From an uncultured Oscillospiraceae bacterium (GTDB lineage: Bacteria > Bacillota > Clostridia > Oscillospirales > Oscillospiraceae): a DNA stretch of 17,783 bases. Both the position numbers and the translations under genes were made by a program. Below are positions 5,198 to 13,342 of the stretch, piece after piece; within the stretch, counting starts at the first letter, position 1; each line of letters begins with the position of its first letter. Where the stretch lies: positions 1 through 17,783 of the forward strand of contig CAKUCT010000014.1 in the NCBI GenBank assembly GCA_934643765.1, in the 5' to 3' direction. The notes under the pieces are model-generated. The model was not told where the DNA came from and ran no database searches. It saw nothing but the letters and a program-made list of their open reading frames with translations.

Positions 5198-6124
5198 TCA
5201 GTTCAGGCGCACAGCCTTTGCCTTCTGCTGCTTGCAGATCGAGAAAATGGTCAGACCCAGAATCGTCGCCACATACGGCAGCATATCAATGAACTGCGAG
5301 GGAATTGCCAGCAGCTGCAGCGTATTGGACAGGCTGTCAAAGAATGCGAAGACCATGGACGAGAGGAACACGCCGAGCGGTGTGGACTGTCCCATCGCCG
5401 CCGCGGCCAGCGCGATAAAGCCGCGGCCGGCTACCATGTCGCGCGTAAACATGCCGATATAGCCCATCGACATATACATGCCGCCAAGGCCCGTCAGAAT
5501 GCCGCAAAGCAAAATCGCAATGTAGCGCGTCTTGTTGACGTTGACGCCGACCGAGGACGCCGCCGCCGGATTTTCGCCCACCGAACGACTCCGAAGGCCG
5601 AGCGGCGTCTTATACAGGATGAACCAGACCACAAAAATGGCAAGGAACGCCAGATAGGTAATCAGGTTGTGGCCTGAGATGATTTTGCCGAGCACCGGAA
5701 TGTCTTCAATCAGCGGAATGTGCACTGTCGGGAACGAGAAGCTCTTCAGAGACGAGCTCGTGCCCTTTTCGCTGGTGATGGTATAAAGCAGCATGACTGT
5801 TGCACCGGCGGCAAAGGTGTTGATGGCCGTGCCGCAGAGGACGGCGTTCGCCTTCAGATTCAGATGGAAATAGGCAAACACAAGGCTGACCAGCAGTGCA
5901 ACGCCAAGCCCTCCGACCAGGCCCCAGAACAGGCTTCCGCCGAACGCGCCGCCGAGCACACCGCCCAGCGCCGCCAGAAGCATCATGCCCTCCAGGCCGA
6001 GATTTACAACGCCTGCCTGATTGCAGAGGCTGCCGCCCAGCGCGGGAAGCAGGATCGGCGTTACAACGCGGATCCACATATAGACAAATTCAACACTGAA
6101 AATGTTTTTTAAGATAATGGACAT
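5198..6124 (-). CDS. Nucleoside-type ABC transporter permease (BPD_transp_2), second subunit
   Basis: A 308-residue polytopic membrane protein with about 8-10 hydrophobic segments. It carries the family marks LPALGGSLCNQAGVVNLGLEGMM near the N-terminus and GVNVNKTRYIAILLCGILTGLGGMYMS in the middle, typical of the YufQ/NupQ-type permease paired with BMP lipoproteins. The start at 6124 follows AGGAGG by 6 nt; the upstream in-frame extension (MSRRQKKSRLQ...) overlaps the previous gene and looks spurious. It sits 13 bp after the first permease and would form a heterodimeric channel with it. Confidence 0.92.
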   Translation of the reverse strand: MSIILKNIFSVEFVYMWIRVVTPILLPALGGSLCNQAGVVNLGLEGMMLLAALGGVLGGAFGGSLFWGLVGGLGVALLVSLVFAYFHLNLKANAVLCGTAINTFAAGATVMLLYTITSEKGTSSSLKSFSFPTVHIPLIEDIPVLGKIISGHNLITYLAFLAIFVVWFILYKTPLGLRSRSVGENPAAASSVGVNVNKTRYIAILLCGILTGLGGMYMSMGYIGMFTRDMVAGRGFIALAAAAMGQSTPLGVFLSSMVFAFFDSLSNTLQLLAIPSQFIDMLPYVATILGLTIFSICKQQKAKAVRLN

Positions 6125-6137
6125 ACGCTTCCTCCTC

Positions 6138-7217
6138 TCACGGCTTCGGCTGCGCTGCAGCCTGCTCTTTTTCTGCCGCCTCGACAATCAGCTTCTGACG
6201 CCAACGCTGCAGCAGCGCGCCGGAGGCAATCAGCAGCATAATGACCGCCTGAATGATCTGGGCGACCTCGCTGCTCACGTCACTGTTCATTGACATGATG
6301 TTTGCGCCGGTGTTGATGTAGGCGATAAAGCAGGCGCTCAGCGGAACCATCAGAGGATTGTCCTTGGCCAGAAGCGCAACGACAATGCCGGTCCAGCCGT
6401 ATCCGGGGCTGGCCGTCCATTTGAAGCGGTTGTACATGCCGAGCAGCTCCACGCCTCCGCCAAGACCGGCGATCGCACCCGCGATCATCTGCGCGCCGAC
6501 CATGATGCCCGTCTCATTCAGGCCGACATAATGGGCAAACGAGGCGTTTTCGCCCGTCAGCCGCAGCCGGTAGCCAAAGCGCGAACGGTAGATGAGGACC
6601 CAGCACAGAACGCTGCAGACCACGGCGAAGACAACGCCGAGATGAATGTTTGTGCCCGGAATGATTTTCGGAATGATACTTGTTTCCGTCAGCTTCCAGG
6701 AGCAAAGAGACGAGTTGCCGAGCTCACGGAAGTGATAGGTCACAAGATAGATTGCAAAGAACTGGATGACATAGTTCAGCATGATCGACGTGACGACTTC
6801 GCTGACATTCCAGAGCTTTTTGAGAAACGCCGGAACCGCCGCAGCCAGCGCGCCGGCTGCCGCCGCGACCAGCAGTGCCACAACCATATGCACGCCCGCC
6901 GGAAGCGTGATTGCCAGGGATACCACCATCGCCGCCGAGGTTCCAAGGAAGAAGGAGCCTTCGGAAATCATGGAGAACTGGCCAGCGCCGAAGATCAGCA
7001 TCACAGCCAGCGCCGTAAAAATCAGCGGGCACGCACCCTCAACGATGTTACCGATGCGGCGCATGGACAAAAACGGGCCGATGAAGAAATTATACAGTGC
7101 GTTTCCGGGCTCATCGCTCACCAAAAAAATGATGACTGCAATCATGGCAAGCGCGATGAGCAGGATCATCAGCAGCTTGACGCTGTCCACCAGCAAATTG
7201 ATTTTTTTATTGCTCAT
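6138..7217 (-). CDS. Nucleoside-type ABC transporter permease (BPD_transp_2), first subunit
   Basis: A 359-residue membrane protein with an N-terminal helix (LLMILLIALAMIAVIIFLV) and a series of further membrane segments. Family signatures include GQFSMISEGSFFLGTSAAM, VVTSIMLNYVIQFF and GAIAGLGGGVELLG. It ends in a charged, Ala/Gln-rich tail (EAAEKEQAAAQPKP). The ATG overlaps the ATPase stop codon (ATGA) and has GGAGGT 6 nt upstream, so translation is coupled. It corresponds to YufP/NupP of the Bacillus nucleoside transporter by family and gene order. Exact substrate is not proven. Confidence 0.92.
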   Translation of the reverse strand: MSNKKINLLVDSVKLLMILLIALAMIAVIIFLVSDEPGNALYNFFIGPFLSMRRIGNIVEGACPLIFTALAVMLIFGAGQFSMISEGSFFLGTSAAMVVSLAITLPAGVHMVVALLVAAAAGALAAAVPAFLKKLWNVSEVVTSIMLNYVIQFFAIYLVTYHFRELGNSSLCSWKLTETSIIPKIIPGTNIHLGVVFAVVCSVLCWVLIYRSRFGYRLRLTGENASFAHYVGLNETGIMVGAQMIAGAIAGLGGGVELLGMYNRFKWTASPGYGWTGIVVALLAKDNPLMVPLSACFIAYINTGANIMSMNSDVSSEVAQIIQAVIMLLIASGALLQRWRQKLIVEAAEKEQAAAQPKP

Positions 7218-8770
7218 TTTGCTACCTCCGCGATCTGCTCATCTGTCTGGCGCTCAATGCCAAGCATGTAACGGCCCAGCATCTCCTCTGTCACAGCCTT
7301 TGTGTCCGGGAAATAAGCGGCAATCTTGCCGCCGCACAGCACAATCAGACGATCCGCCAGACCAAGCAGCTCGTTGAGATCTGACGAAACCAGCATGACA
7401 CATTTGCCGCTGTCGCGCAGCTTCAGAAGCTCCTTGCGGATAAACTCCGTCGCGCCGACGTCAACGCCGCGCGTCGGCTGGTCGGCAATGACAATCTCGG
7501 GCGTGCTGGACAGCTCTCGCGCCAGAACGACCTTCTGAATGTTGCCGCCGGAGAGGCTTGAAATGCTCACATCCGGAGACTTGCAGACAACCTGATACTG
7601 CGAAACCATCTCTCTGCCGTATTCGCGGATATTCTTTCTGCGAAGAAGGCCGAGCTTGCTGACAAAGCGTGCATCGTCACTCTTGTCGGCCAGCGCATTT
7701 TCCGTGATGGAAAGCTGGCCCGCCATGCCGACGCTCATACGGTCCTCTGGAATATAGCTGACCTTCAGCTTGCGCACCTGCCGGGGGCCCATCCCCTTGA
7801 TGTCCTTGCCCAACAGCTCCACCGCGCCGCCTTCAAAGCCGCGGTTGCCGCTGAGAATTTCAACCAACTCGCCCTGGCCGTTGCCCTCGACGCCGGCAAT
7901 GCCGAACACCTCCGCGCGCTTGGCGCAGAAGCTCACGCCGTCGAGCCGCTTCTGGCCCAGGATGTTGCGCGCCGTCAGTTCCTTCACGGAAAGGACGGTT
8001 TCCCCCTGCTTGGCAGGCGTCTTGTCGATCTGCAGCACAACGTCGCGGCCAACCATCAGCCGGGAGATCTGCGCCTCGTCGACGTCTGCGATGTTGTAAA
8101 CGCCCATGGTCTTGCCGCGCCGGATGACCGTAATCCGGTCGCACAGCGCGCGCACTTCGTTGAGTTTATGTGAAATGAAGATGATCGTGTAGCCGTCATC
8201 TCGCAATACTTTCAGTTCCTGGAACAATTCCTGCGTCTCCTGCGGCGTCAGAACGGCCGTCGGTTCGTCAAGAATCAGAATCTTTGCGCCGTGGAGCAGC
8301 GCCTTGAGGATCTCCACCTTTTGCTTCTGTCCGACCGAAAGGTCACGGATCTTTGCCCGCGGCGGGACATTCAGATTATACTTTTCAGAAATTTCAACGA
8401 CGCGCTGCTCTGCGAGCTTCTGGTCGATGACAATTCCCTTCCTCGGCTCCAGACCGAGAATCATATTTTCGACCACAGACAGCGACGGCACAAGCATGAA
8501 GTGCTGGTGCACCATGCCGATTCCGAGCTCGATGGCCTTTGTCGGTGAGGTGATCTGCACCTTTTCTCCGTTGATATAGATTTCTCCGCGCGTCGGCTGC
8601 TCTTCGCCGAAGAGGAGCTTCATCAATGTCGATTTACCGGCGCCGTTTTCACCGGATAACGCATGGATTTCTCCTTGTCTGACGCAGAAATCAATCCCAT
8701 TATTTGCGACAACACCATTGGAATAGACTTTTGTGATATGCTCCATGCGCAGTGCTTCCAACTCTTGCAT
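7214..8770 (-). CDS. Double-domain ABC transporter ATPase (nucleoside/sugar type)
   Basis: A 518-residue protein with two nucleotide-binding domains. Domain 1 has Walker A GENGAGKST (40-48), signature LSVGQ (144-148) and Walker B LILDEPTA. Domain 2 has a degenerate Walker A region (GVEGNGQGELVE, lacking the GKS), a canonical signature LSGGNIQKVVLAREL, and Walker B IVIADQPTRGVD. This asymmetry is usual in the RbsA/MglA/NupO family, where one site hydrolyses ATP. GGAGG lies 7 nt before the ATG. Gene order BMP lipoprotein, ATPase, permease, permease matches nupNOPQ of Bacillus and bmpA-nupABC of lactic acid bacteria, which import purine and pyrimidine nucleosides. Confidence 0.95.
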   Translation of the reverse strand: MQELEALRMEHITKVYSNGVVANNGIDFCVRQGEIHALSGENGAGKSTLMKLLFGEEQPTRGEIYINGEKVQITSPTKAIELGIGMVHQHFMLVPSLSVVENMILGLEPRKGIVIDQKLAEQRVVEISEKYNLNVPPRAKIRDLSVGQKQKVEILKALLHGAKILILDEPTAVLTPQETQELFQELKVLRDDGYTIIFISHKLNEVRALCDRITVIRRGKTMGVYNIADVDEAQISRLMVGRDVVLQIDKTPAKQGETVLSVKELTARNILGQKRLDGVSFCAKRAEVFGIAGVEGNGQGELVEILSGNRGFEGGAVELLGKDIKGMGPRQVRKLKVSYIPEDRMSVGMAGQLSITENALADKSDDARFVSKLGLLRRKNIREYGREMVSQYQVVCKSPDVSISSLSGGNIQKVVLARELSSTPEIVIADQPTRGVDVGATEFIRKELLKLRDSGKCVMLVSSDLNELLGLADRLIVLCGGKIAAYFPDTKAVTEEMLGRYMLGIERQTDEQIAEVAK

Positions 8771-8799
8771 GTACGCTCCTCCAATCAGTTTTTAGATAA

Positions 8800-8829
8800 G
8801 AACAGGGGCAACCTAAGCTGCCCCTGTTC
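8800..8829 (-). terminator. Intra-operon hairpin (attenuator) after the BMP gene
   Basis: A perfect 11-bp stem, GAACAGGGGCA/TGCCCCTGTTC with an 8-nt loop, 20 bp after the lipoprotein stop codon. On the minus strand it is followed by a broken T-rich stretch (TTATCTAAAAA), so partial read-through is likely. Such hairpins after binding-protein genes keep the binding protein more abundant than the membrane subunits. Confidence 0.65.
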
Positions 8830-8849
8830 GGGAATCTTATGAAATGCAA

Positions 8850-10049
8850 TCAGGGCTTGACGGATTCACGCAGAGCTGCCACTTCTGCGGTTTCCATGGT
8901 GTAAGCCGTGTCGACCGTGATCTCGCCGGAGACGACCTTGGATACGATGTCCTCAAGCTGTGCGCGGGTCTCTTCGGTAGTCAGAGCCTGGAAGTTGTCG
9001 TTGTCAGCCAGACCGACAGCGCCCTCTGCAAGGCCCATGGAGTAGGTCTCACCGGTGGACTTGCTGCCGTCCCATAGGCCGGTAGCAGCCAGGACGATGG
9101 CGTCGCCCATCTTCTTCAGCGAAGAGGAAACAACGTTTGCAACCAGCTCCGGATCAGTGTCAACGAGCATGGTGTAAAGGTCCGTGTCGCAGCCGATGAG
9201 CATCTTGTTGCAGTTCTTGGAAGCCGTCACAGCGCCGACAATACTCTGGGAAGCCGGAGCGTAGACAACCTGCGCGCCCTGGTTGTAGACCTGGGTGGTC
9301 ATTTCAAGGCAGGTAGCAACGTCTTCGAACGAGCCGACATAGGACGTGATGACCTTGATGGAGTCGTCGATATACTGGATGCCCTCGATGTAGCCAACGA
9401 GGAAGTCATTGATGGCGGCACTGTCCATGGAGCCGACAAAGCCGGCGATCTTCTGCTCGGGATCGATGTTGCCGGCAGCATTGTCGATTTCAAGCGCGGC
9501 CAGGCAGCCTGCCATAAAGGCGGTCTCATAGGCGCGGAAGGTGATGCCCATCATGTTCGGAGAAGAAATTTCACCGTCGATGAACAGATACTGCTGATCG
9601 GGATAGTCGGCTGCAACCTCTTCGAACACTTCCTGGACAGACCAGGTGCAAGCGACGATCAGGTCCCAGTTCTGCTCGGAAACATCACGGAAATAGGTCT
9701 CGTAAGCGGTTTCGTCACGGCCCATCTCGATGATCTTGATCTCGCAGCCGTAATCGCTGCCCAGACGCTCAATGCCTTCAGCGCAGGAATCATAGAAGCC
9801 CTTGTCGCCCAGGTTGCCGTTGACCAGGAAAACAACACGCTTGCCTTCCGAGGTGCTGGAAGCCGTTTCTGCGGGCTGCTCTTCCTCGGTGGTGGAGTCA
9901 GCTTCGGTTTCTTCTGCCGGCTCCGTCGTCTCAGTTGTCTGCGTGTCCTGTGCTGTCTGGCTATCGGTGCTGGCCGGCTTGGATGCGCAGGCCGTAAGCA
10001 CGCTCAGCAGCATCAGCATAGCCAACAGAAGCGATACAAACTTTTTCAT
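8850..10049 (-). CDS. BMP-family nucleoside-binding lipoprotein
   Basis: A 399-residue lipoprotein with a hydrophobic signal peptide (KKFVSLLLAMLMLLSV) and lipobox LTAC, with Cys21 as the predicted lipidation site. A Thr/Glu-rich linker (about 25-68) precedes the PnrA/BMP domain, which starts at KRVVFLVNGNLGDKGFYDS. The domain has the usual GDKGFYD element and the IAGFVGSMD and GAQVVYAPA segments. It would capture nucleosides outside the membrane and pass them to the downstream ABC proteins. AGGAGGT precedes the ATG by about 10 nt. It begins 58 bp after yjjW with no convincing promoter or terminator between, so it is probably co-transcribed from the yjjI promoter, unless a weak TATAAA-type internal promoter is used. 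Confidence 0.94.
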   Translation of the reverse strand: MKKFVSLLLAMLMLLSVLTACASKPASTDSQTAQDTQTTETTEPAEETEADSTTEEEQPAETASSTSEGKRVVFLVNGNLGDKGFYDSCAEGIERLGSDYGCEIKIIEMGRDETAYETYFRDVSEQNWDLIVACTWSVQEVFEEVAADYPDQQYLFIDGEISSPNMMGITFRAYETAFMAGCLAALEIDNAAGNIDPEQKIAGFVGSMDSAAINDFLVGYIEGIQYIDDSIKVITSYVGSFEDVATCLEMTTQVYNQGAQVVYAPASQSIVGAVTASKNCNKMLIGCDTDLYTMLVDTDPELVANVVSSSLKKMGDAIVLAATGLWDGSKSTGETYSMGLAEGAVGLADNDNFQALTTEETRAQLEDIVSKVVSGEITVDTAYTMETAEVAALRESVKP

Positions 10050-10107
10050 GTGTAGAGTACCTCCTAAAAATCTTTATATCATCCAGCCGCGCTGGAAAAT
10101 ATACGTC

Positions 10108-10947
10108 TCAGATCAGAACGATATCCGTAAAGCCATTGTTTGCGGCAATCCGGTAATAGCCCTGCATTTCCTCCGCCGTGGGCGAACGGAACTGCGCCTG
10201 ATACGGCGGGCGGACACCAAATTTCCGGTAAGCAATGATTTTATAGCGGATAGAGCGCGTTGTCAAATAGGGCCGGAGCAGCGCCGTGATTTTTTCAACC
10301 GTCTGGCTGTTCGGAAGAACGTCCGGCACAATGACCGTCCGGATTTCTTCGAGCTTTCCGGTCTTGGCAAGATACACTGCGTTTTCCAGCACCATGTCGT
10401 TGCCGCAGCCGGTCAGCGCCTCATGTGCCTTCGTGTCAAACGCCTTGACATCCAGCATCACGCCGTCGCAGACCTCCATGAGCTCCGGGTCAGACGCATA
10501 GTCGTAGCTGCCGTTGGAATCCATGAGCGCGGACAGGCCGTGTTCTTTTGCCATACGGAACAGCTCCAGCACAAAATCGCGCTGCAGCGAGCACTCGCCG
10601 CCGGAGACGGTAATACCGCGGATAAACGGCACATCCGGCAGAATCTGCTCCATCACCTGCTGCGCGCTCATAACCGTCGTCCGCGGGGAGGCAAGATTCG
10701 GACAGATGTGGATGCACGTATCACAGCTGCAGCAAAGCGTCTCGTTCCAGGAAACTTTGCCGTCCTCGATAGACAGCGCACCTGCGGGACATTTCGCGAC
10801 GCACGCGCCGCAATTTGTGCAGCAGTGAATGGTCTCCGGATTGTGGCAGTACGAACAGGCGAAATTGCACCCCTGCAGGAACACCACCGCCCGGTTGCCG
10901 GGTCCGTCGACCACACTGCTGTGTAAAATCCGATTGACGATCGCCAT
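10108..10947 (-). CDS. yjjW: YjjW-family glycyl-radical enzyme activase (radical SAM)
   Basis: A 279-residue radical SAM enzyme. The SAM-cluster motif CNFACSYC (Cys27, Cys31, Cys34; CX3CX2C) is followed by a ferredoxin-like insert with two more [4Fe-4S] motifs: CTNCGACVAKCP (43, 46, 49, 53) and CCSCDTCIHIC (72, 75, 78, 82). The GITVSGGE stretch marks the SAM-binding region. It would use SAM to put the glycyl radical on YjjI. Its ATG overlaps the yjjI stop codon by one base (TAATG), so the pair is translationally coupled. Two auxiliary clusters set it apart from the shorter PflA type. Confidence 0.93.
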   Translation of the reverse strand: MAIVNRILHSSVVDGPGNRAVVFLQGCNFACSYCHNPETIHCCTNCGACVAKCPAGALSIEDGKVSWNETLCCSCDTCIHICPNLASPRTTVMSAQQVMEQILPDVPFIRGITVSGGECSLQRDFVLELFRMAKEHGLSALMDSNGSYDYASDPELMEVCDGVMLDVKAFDTKAHEALTGCGNDMVLENAVYLAKTGKLEEIRTVIVPDVLPNSQTVEKITALLRPYLTTRSIRYKIIAYRKFGVRPPYQAQFRSPTAEEMQGYYRIAANNGFTDIVLI

Positions 10948-12458
10948 TACAGATGCCGCACCTTCCGATCGTAAACCTTGCCGTTTTTCACCTCGCCGTA
11001 GCCCCAGAAGGCGTTTGCCTGCGGGACGGCCTGGCCGGCGTCGAGCTTTGCGATATCCGACTTCTTGACAAGATAGCCCGTGATGCGGATGACATCGCTG
11101 TCAGAGCAGTAGGTGGAGAAATACCGCATGCCCTGCGCAAAGCTTCCTTTGATCAGATCCACGATTGCCGCGGGATTGCGCTTTGCCGTCTCGTCGAACG
11201 GGAAAATATCGCCCACGCCGGAGGTGAAGTACGGATGCATCTTCGCGCAGTGGCGCAGATGCTCATAGAGCGGCAGCTCCGAGCCGATGGCGATACGCAC
11301 GCCGGGGCTGATGCCGATATCGGAGTCAATGCCGACCTGCGCGTGCAGGGAGAAATGATGGTCCGTGCAGGCGCAGTATTTGCTGGTGAACGCGGCGTTG
11401 CATTCCTGCAGCTTTTCAAGAATTTTCTTTGCCAGCGCATCGGCCGCCTCGCTGTAGCCGTAGCGGTCGTCTTTTCCTTCCTTCTGCATCAGAAGGTTCA
11501 CGCATTCATTCATGCCGACCACGCCGAGCATGGCCGTGAACCGGTCGAGCTGCAAAAAGCCCTCCTGCACCAGGAAGTTGGAGCGGAAGAACTGGCTCTT
11601 TTCCACCAGGAACTCCACCTTCTGCTCCATATATTCACAAAGCGTCGCCACCGCGTGCGGCAGAAGATCATTGATAAAGTGTTCGCTGTCTTTTGCTCTG
11701 GCCGCCAGACGGCTCAACACCACGCGTGAAAGCGTGAACGAGCCGCCGCCGATCGGCAGCGCGTTGTAGCAGCTGGCCACACCATACGGTGTGTCATACA
11801 GCTTGCTATATTCCTTGTGATTTGCAAAGCTCGGCTTTGCGCAGGCCAGCGCGCACTGCACGCACTCCTGCGCAAAATCGTCCGGCGTAATGTCCGGATC
11901 ATACAGAAGCGTAATCGACGGGATGGCATTTTTCATCTGCGTCTGCAGCTTTACAATCATCCGTCCGGCGCGCGTGGCCTCCGGGCCGAGATTCATATGG
12001 CAGTAGGAATCGGGAATCGTGCGGTCCAGGAAGACCAGGAAGCTCCGCATCAGACGCTCTGCGTCCGGATCGTCCATAAACGGCTCGAGCATTTTATCCA
12101 CGGAGCCAAGATACACCGGGTAGTGCGTGACCGACGGGATGTGCCGGTAAAACATCTCCAGCGTCTGGATGGCGTCAAACAGGTTATCCGGCGGGTCGAG
12201 CCGCAAAAACTTGCAGCCCTCGCGCAGCAGCTTTTCATAATCAGGCAGCGTGTAGCGCGGATTATACGTCACATTGCCCTCCGACATCGTGCACAGGCAA
12301 CCAGCCTCATTCAGCTCCCGAAACGCCGCGGTCGTATCAAAAAACTCCACGTAATTCAGCGGTACAGCCGAGAGATTCATTGCCTGCTGTTCATTCGTCA
12401 GCGCGGTATCGGTGAGGATGCTCTCCACATCGCGCTTCAGACTCGTAATGTTCAGCAT
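10947..12458 (-). CDS. yjjI: YjjI-family glycyl-radical enzyme of unknown substrate
   Basis: A 503-residue protein, close to the length of Escherichia coli YjjI. The C-terminal glycyl-radical site is in RITGYLVKK (Gly461 by my count), about 40 residues from the end. A likely thiyl-radical cysteine is Cys230 in YGVASCYNALPIGGG. The catalytic reaction of YjjI is not established as far as I know. In E. coli yjjI-yjjW lies near the deo genes for deoxynucleoside breakdown, and here the pair heads a run with a nucleoside transporter and hydrolase. Both contexts point to a substrate derived from nucleosides or (deoxy)ribose (inference). The start at 12458 follows GGGGG by 7 nt; the upstream in-frame ATG at 12491 lacks a site. 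Confidence 0.92.
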   Translation of the reverse strand: MLNITSLKRDVESILTDTALTNEQQAMNLSAVPLNYVEFFDTTAAFRELNEAGCLCTMSEGNVTYNPRYTLPDYEKLLREGCKFLRLDPPDNLFDAIQTLEMFYRHIPSVTHYPVYLGSVDKMLEPFMDDPDAERLMRSFLVFLDRTIPDSYCHMNLGPEATRAGRMIVKLQTQMKNAIPSITLLYDPDITPDDFAQECVQCALACAKPSFANHKEYSKLYDTPYGVASCYNALPIGGGSFTLSRVVLSRLAARAKDSEHFINDLLPHAVATLCEYMEQKVEFLVEKSQFFRSNFLVQEGFLQLDRFTAMLGVVGMNECVNLLMQKEGKDDRYGYSEAADALAKKILEKLQECNAAFTSKYCACTDHHFSLHAQVGIDSDIGISPGVRIAIGSELPLYEHLRHCAKMHPYFTSGVGDIFPFDETAKRNPAAIVDLIKGSFAQGMRYFSTYCSDSDVIRITGYLVKKSDIAKLDAGQAVPQANAFWGYGEVKNGKVYDRKVRHL

Positions 12459-12502
12459 GATAATGCCCCCGAACTTCAAATTTTTGCGCAAACCGCGTCA
12501 TT

Positions 12503-12532
12503 TTGACATTGCGGCTTTTGCAGAAATATGAT
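12503..12532 (+). promoter_or_regulatory. Promoter of the Crp/Fnr-family regulator gene
   Basis: TTGACA (12503-12508), an 18-bp spacer and TATGAT (12527-12532); the expected start is near 12539. The -10 overlaps the yjjI -10 on the other strand, so the two promoters compete. The regulator box at 12556-12568 lies about 17-29 nt downstream of this start, where binding would repress, suggesting autoregulation. Confidence 0.68.
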
Positions 12533-12568
12533 AGCATTAGAGCGCACATTAAAAAATGCCATTTGTCA
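12528..12568 (-). promoter_or_regulatory. yjjI promoter with class II Crp/Fnr-type activator box
   Basis: On the minus strand an extended -10, TGC-TATCAT (12536-12528), has no good -35. Instead GACAAATGGCAT (12567-12556) ends 22 nt before the -10 hexamer. Including the preceding T, the element reads as TGNCA-NN-TGNCA, an imperfect palindrome centred at about -41.5, the standard class II activator position. The same box at the same distance precedes the amidohydrolase gene. A perfect TTTGCGCAAA palindrome (12483-12492) lies in the leader. Confidence 0.7.
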
Positions 12569-12588
12569 CTTTTTTAGAAAGGTTTTTT

Positions 12589-13293
12589 ATGTCTGATACT
12601 TTGATACACGTCCTGCTCTATATTCTCTCCGAAGATTATCAGTATCCGCTCCCCGCCGCCTGCGCAAAAATGCTTCAGGATGCCCATGTTCCGGTTCTGC
12701 ACGCGGCAAAGGGCTCGTCCCTTACCGTCAGCGGCGCTCCGGTTTCCGGCGTCTATGTGCTGCTCGACGGCTCCTGCAGCGCCGAAAAGATCACACCCTT
12801 CGGCCGCCAGCTCAGCGCCGCGGCCTCCAATCCTGTCCAGATCTTCGGCCTGCTCGAATCCCTCTCCCCTGCCTACACCTGCTATGTTACCACGCAGCGC
12901 TGCCTGTCCGACTGCGCATACCTCTGCATTCCGAGCGAAGAGTATCTGTACATGCTCCGGCACTCCAACGTGCTGTGCATGCTGAATCTGCAGTTTCTCA
13001 GCCTCCATGTGCTGCGTATCATGGATGAAAACGACCTTCTCCTGCTGCATAACATCCGCGACCGGATCCTGCTCTATCTCTATCACAGCGGAGACGGCGC
13101 GCACTTTCCGTTCCGGCTTCCTGTCAAACGCGAAGCCATGGCGCAGAATCTCAACATCAGCCTCCGCACGCTTTTCCGCCAGCTCGATGCGCTGGAGGAA
13201 GAGGGCATCATCTGCATTGAGCACGGCAAAATTATTCTGACCCAGGCGCAGCACACGCACCTGCGCCGGATTTTGGCCGATTTTGTATCATAA
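12589..13293 (+). CDS. Crp/Fnr-family transcriptional regulator
   Basis: A 234-residue protein. The N-terminal part (about 20-120) is a cNMP-binding-type beta barrel (SGVYVLLDGSCSAEKITPFGRQL, PVQIFGLLESL). A long dimer helix (HSNVLCMLNLQFLSLHVLRIM) follows, then a C-terminal winged helix with FRLPVKREAMAQNLNISLRTLFRQLDALEEEGII as HTH. Cysteines are present (for example in CYVTTQRCLSDCAYLC) but not in the N-terminal CX2-3C cluster pattern of classical Fnr, so whether it senses redox, a ligand or nothing is unclear. AGAAAGG lies 6 nt before the chosen ATG; an upstream ATG at 12556 is less likely. It is divergent from yjjI and convergent with the amidohydrolase, and is the best candidate for binding the GACARATGGCAT box. 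Confidence 0.88.
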   Translation: MSDTLIHVLLYILSEDYQYPLPAACAKMLQDAHVPVLHAAKGSSLTVSGAPVSGVYVLLDGSCSAEKITPFGRQLSAAASNPVQIFGLLESLSPAYTCYVTTQRCLSDCAYLCIPSEEYLYMLRHSNVLCMLNLQFLSLHVLRIMDENDLLLLHNIRDRILLYLYHSGDGAHFPFRLPVKREAMAQNLNISLRTLFRQLDALEEEGIICIEHGKIILTQAQHTHLRRILADFVS

Positions 13294-13303
13294 AAACGAA
13301 TCG

Positions 13304-13339
13304 CCGCCGCAGATGCTTTCAGCATCTGCGGCGGTTTTT
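13304..13339. terminator. Bidirectional terminator between convergent genes
   Basis: A perfect 14-bp stem (CCGCCGCAGATGCT with AGCATCTGCGGCGG, loop TTC) and TTTTT on the plus strand. It serves the regulator gene and, on the other strand, the amidohydrolase gene that ends 4 bp away, where a T-run comes only after CGATTCG. Confidence 0.9.
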
Positions 13340-13342
13340 GTA

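Noticed and set aside
4422..5462. Long plus-strand open frame (346 codons)
   Set aside because: Lies opposite the nucleoside hydrolase and permease genes, which have clear families, motifs and ribosome sites; the product (rich in His, Arg, Gln) shows no domain.
12574..13260. Minus-strand open frame of 228 codons opposite the Crp/Fnr gene
   Set aside because: Antisense shadow; the sense frame has clear cNMP-binding-type and HTH domains.
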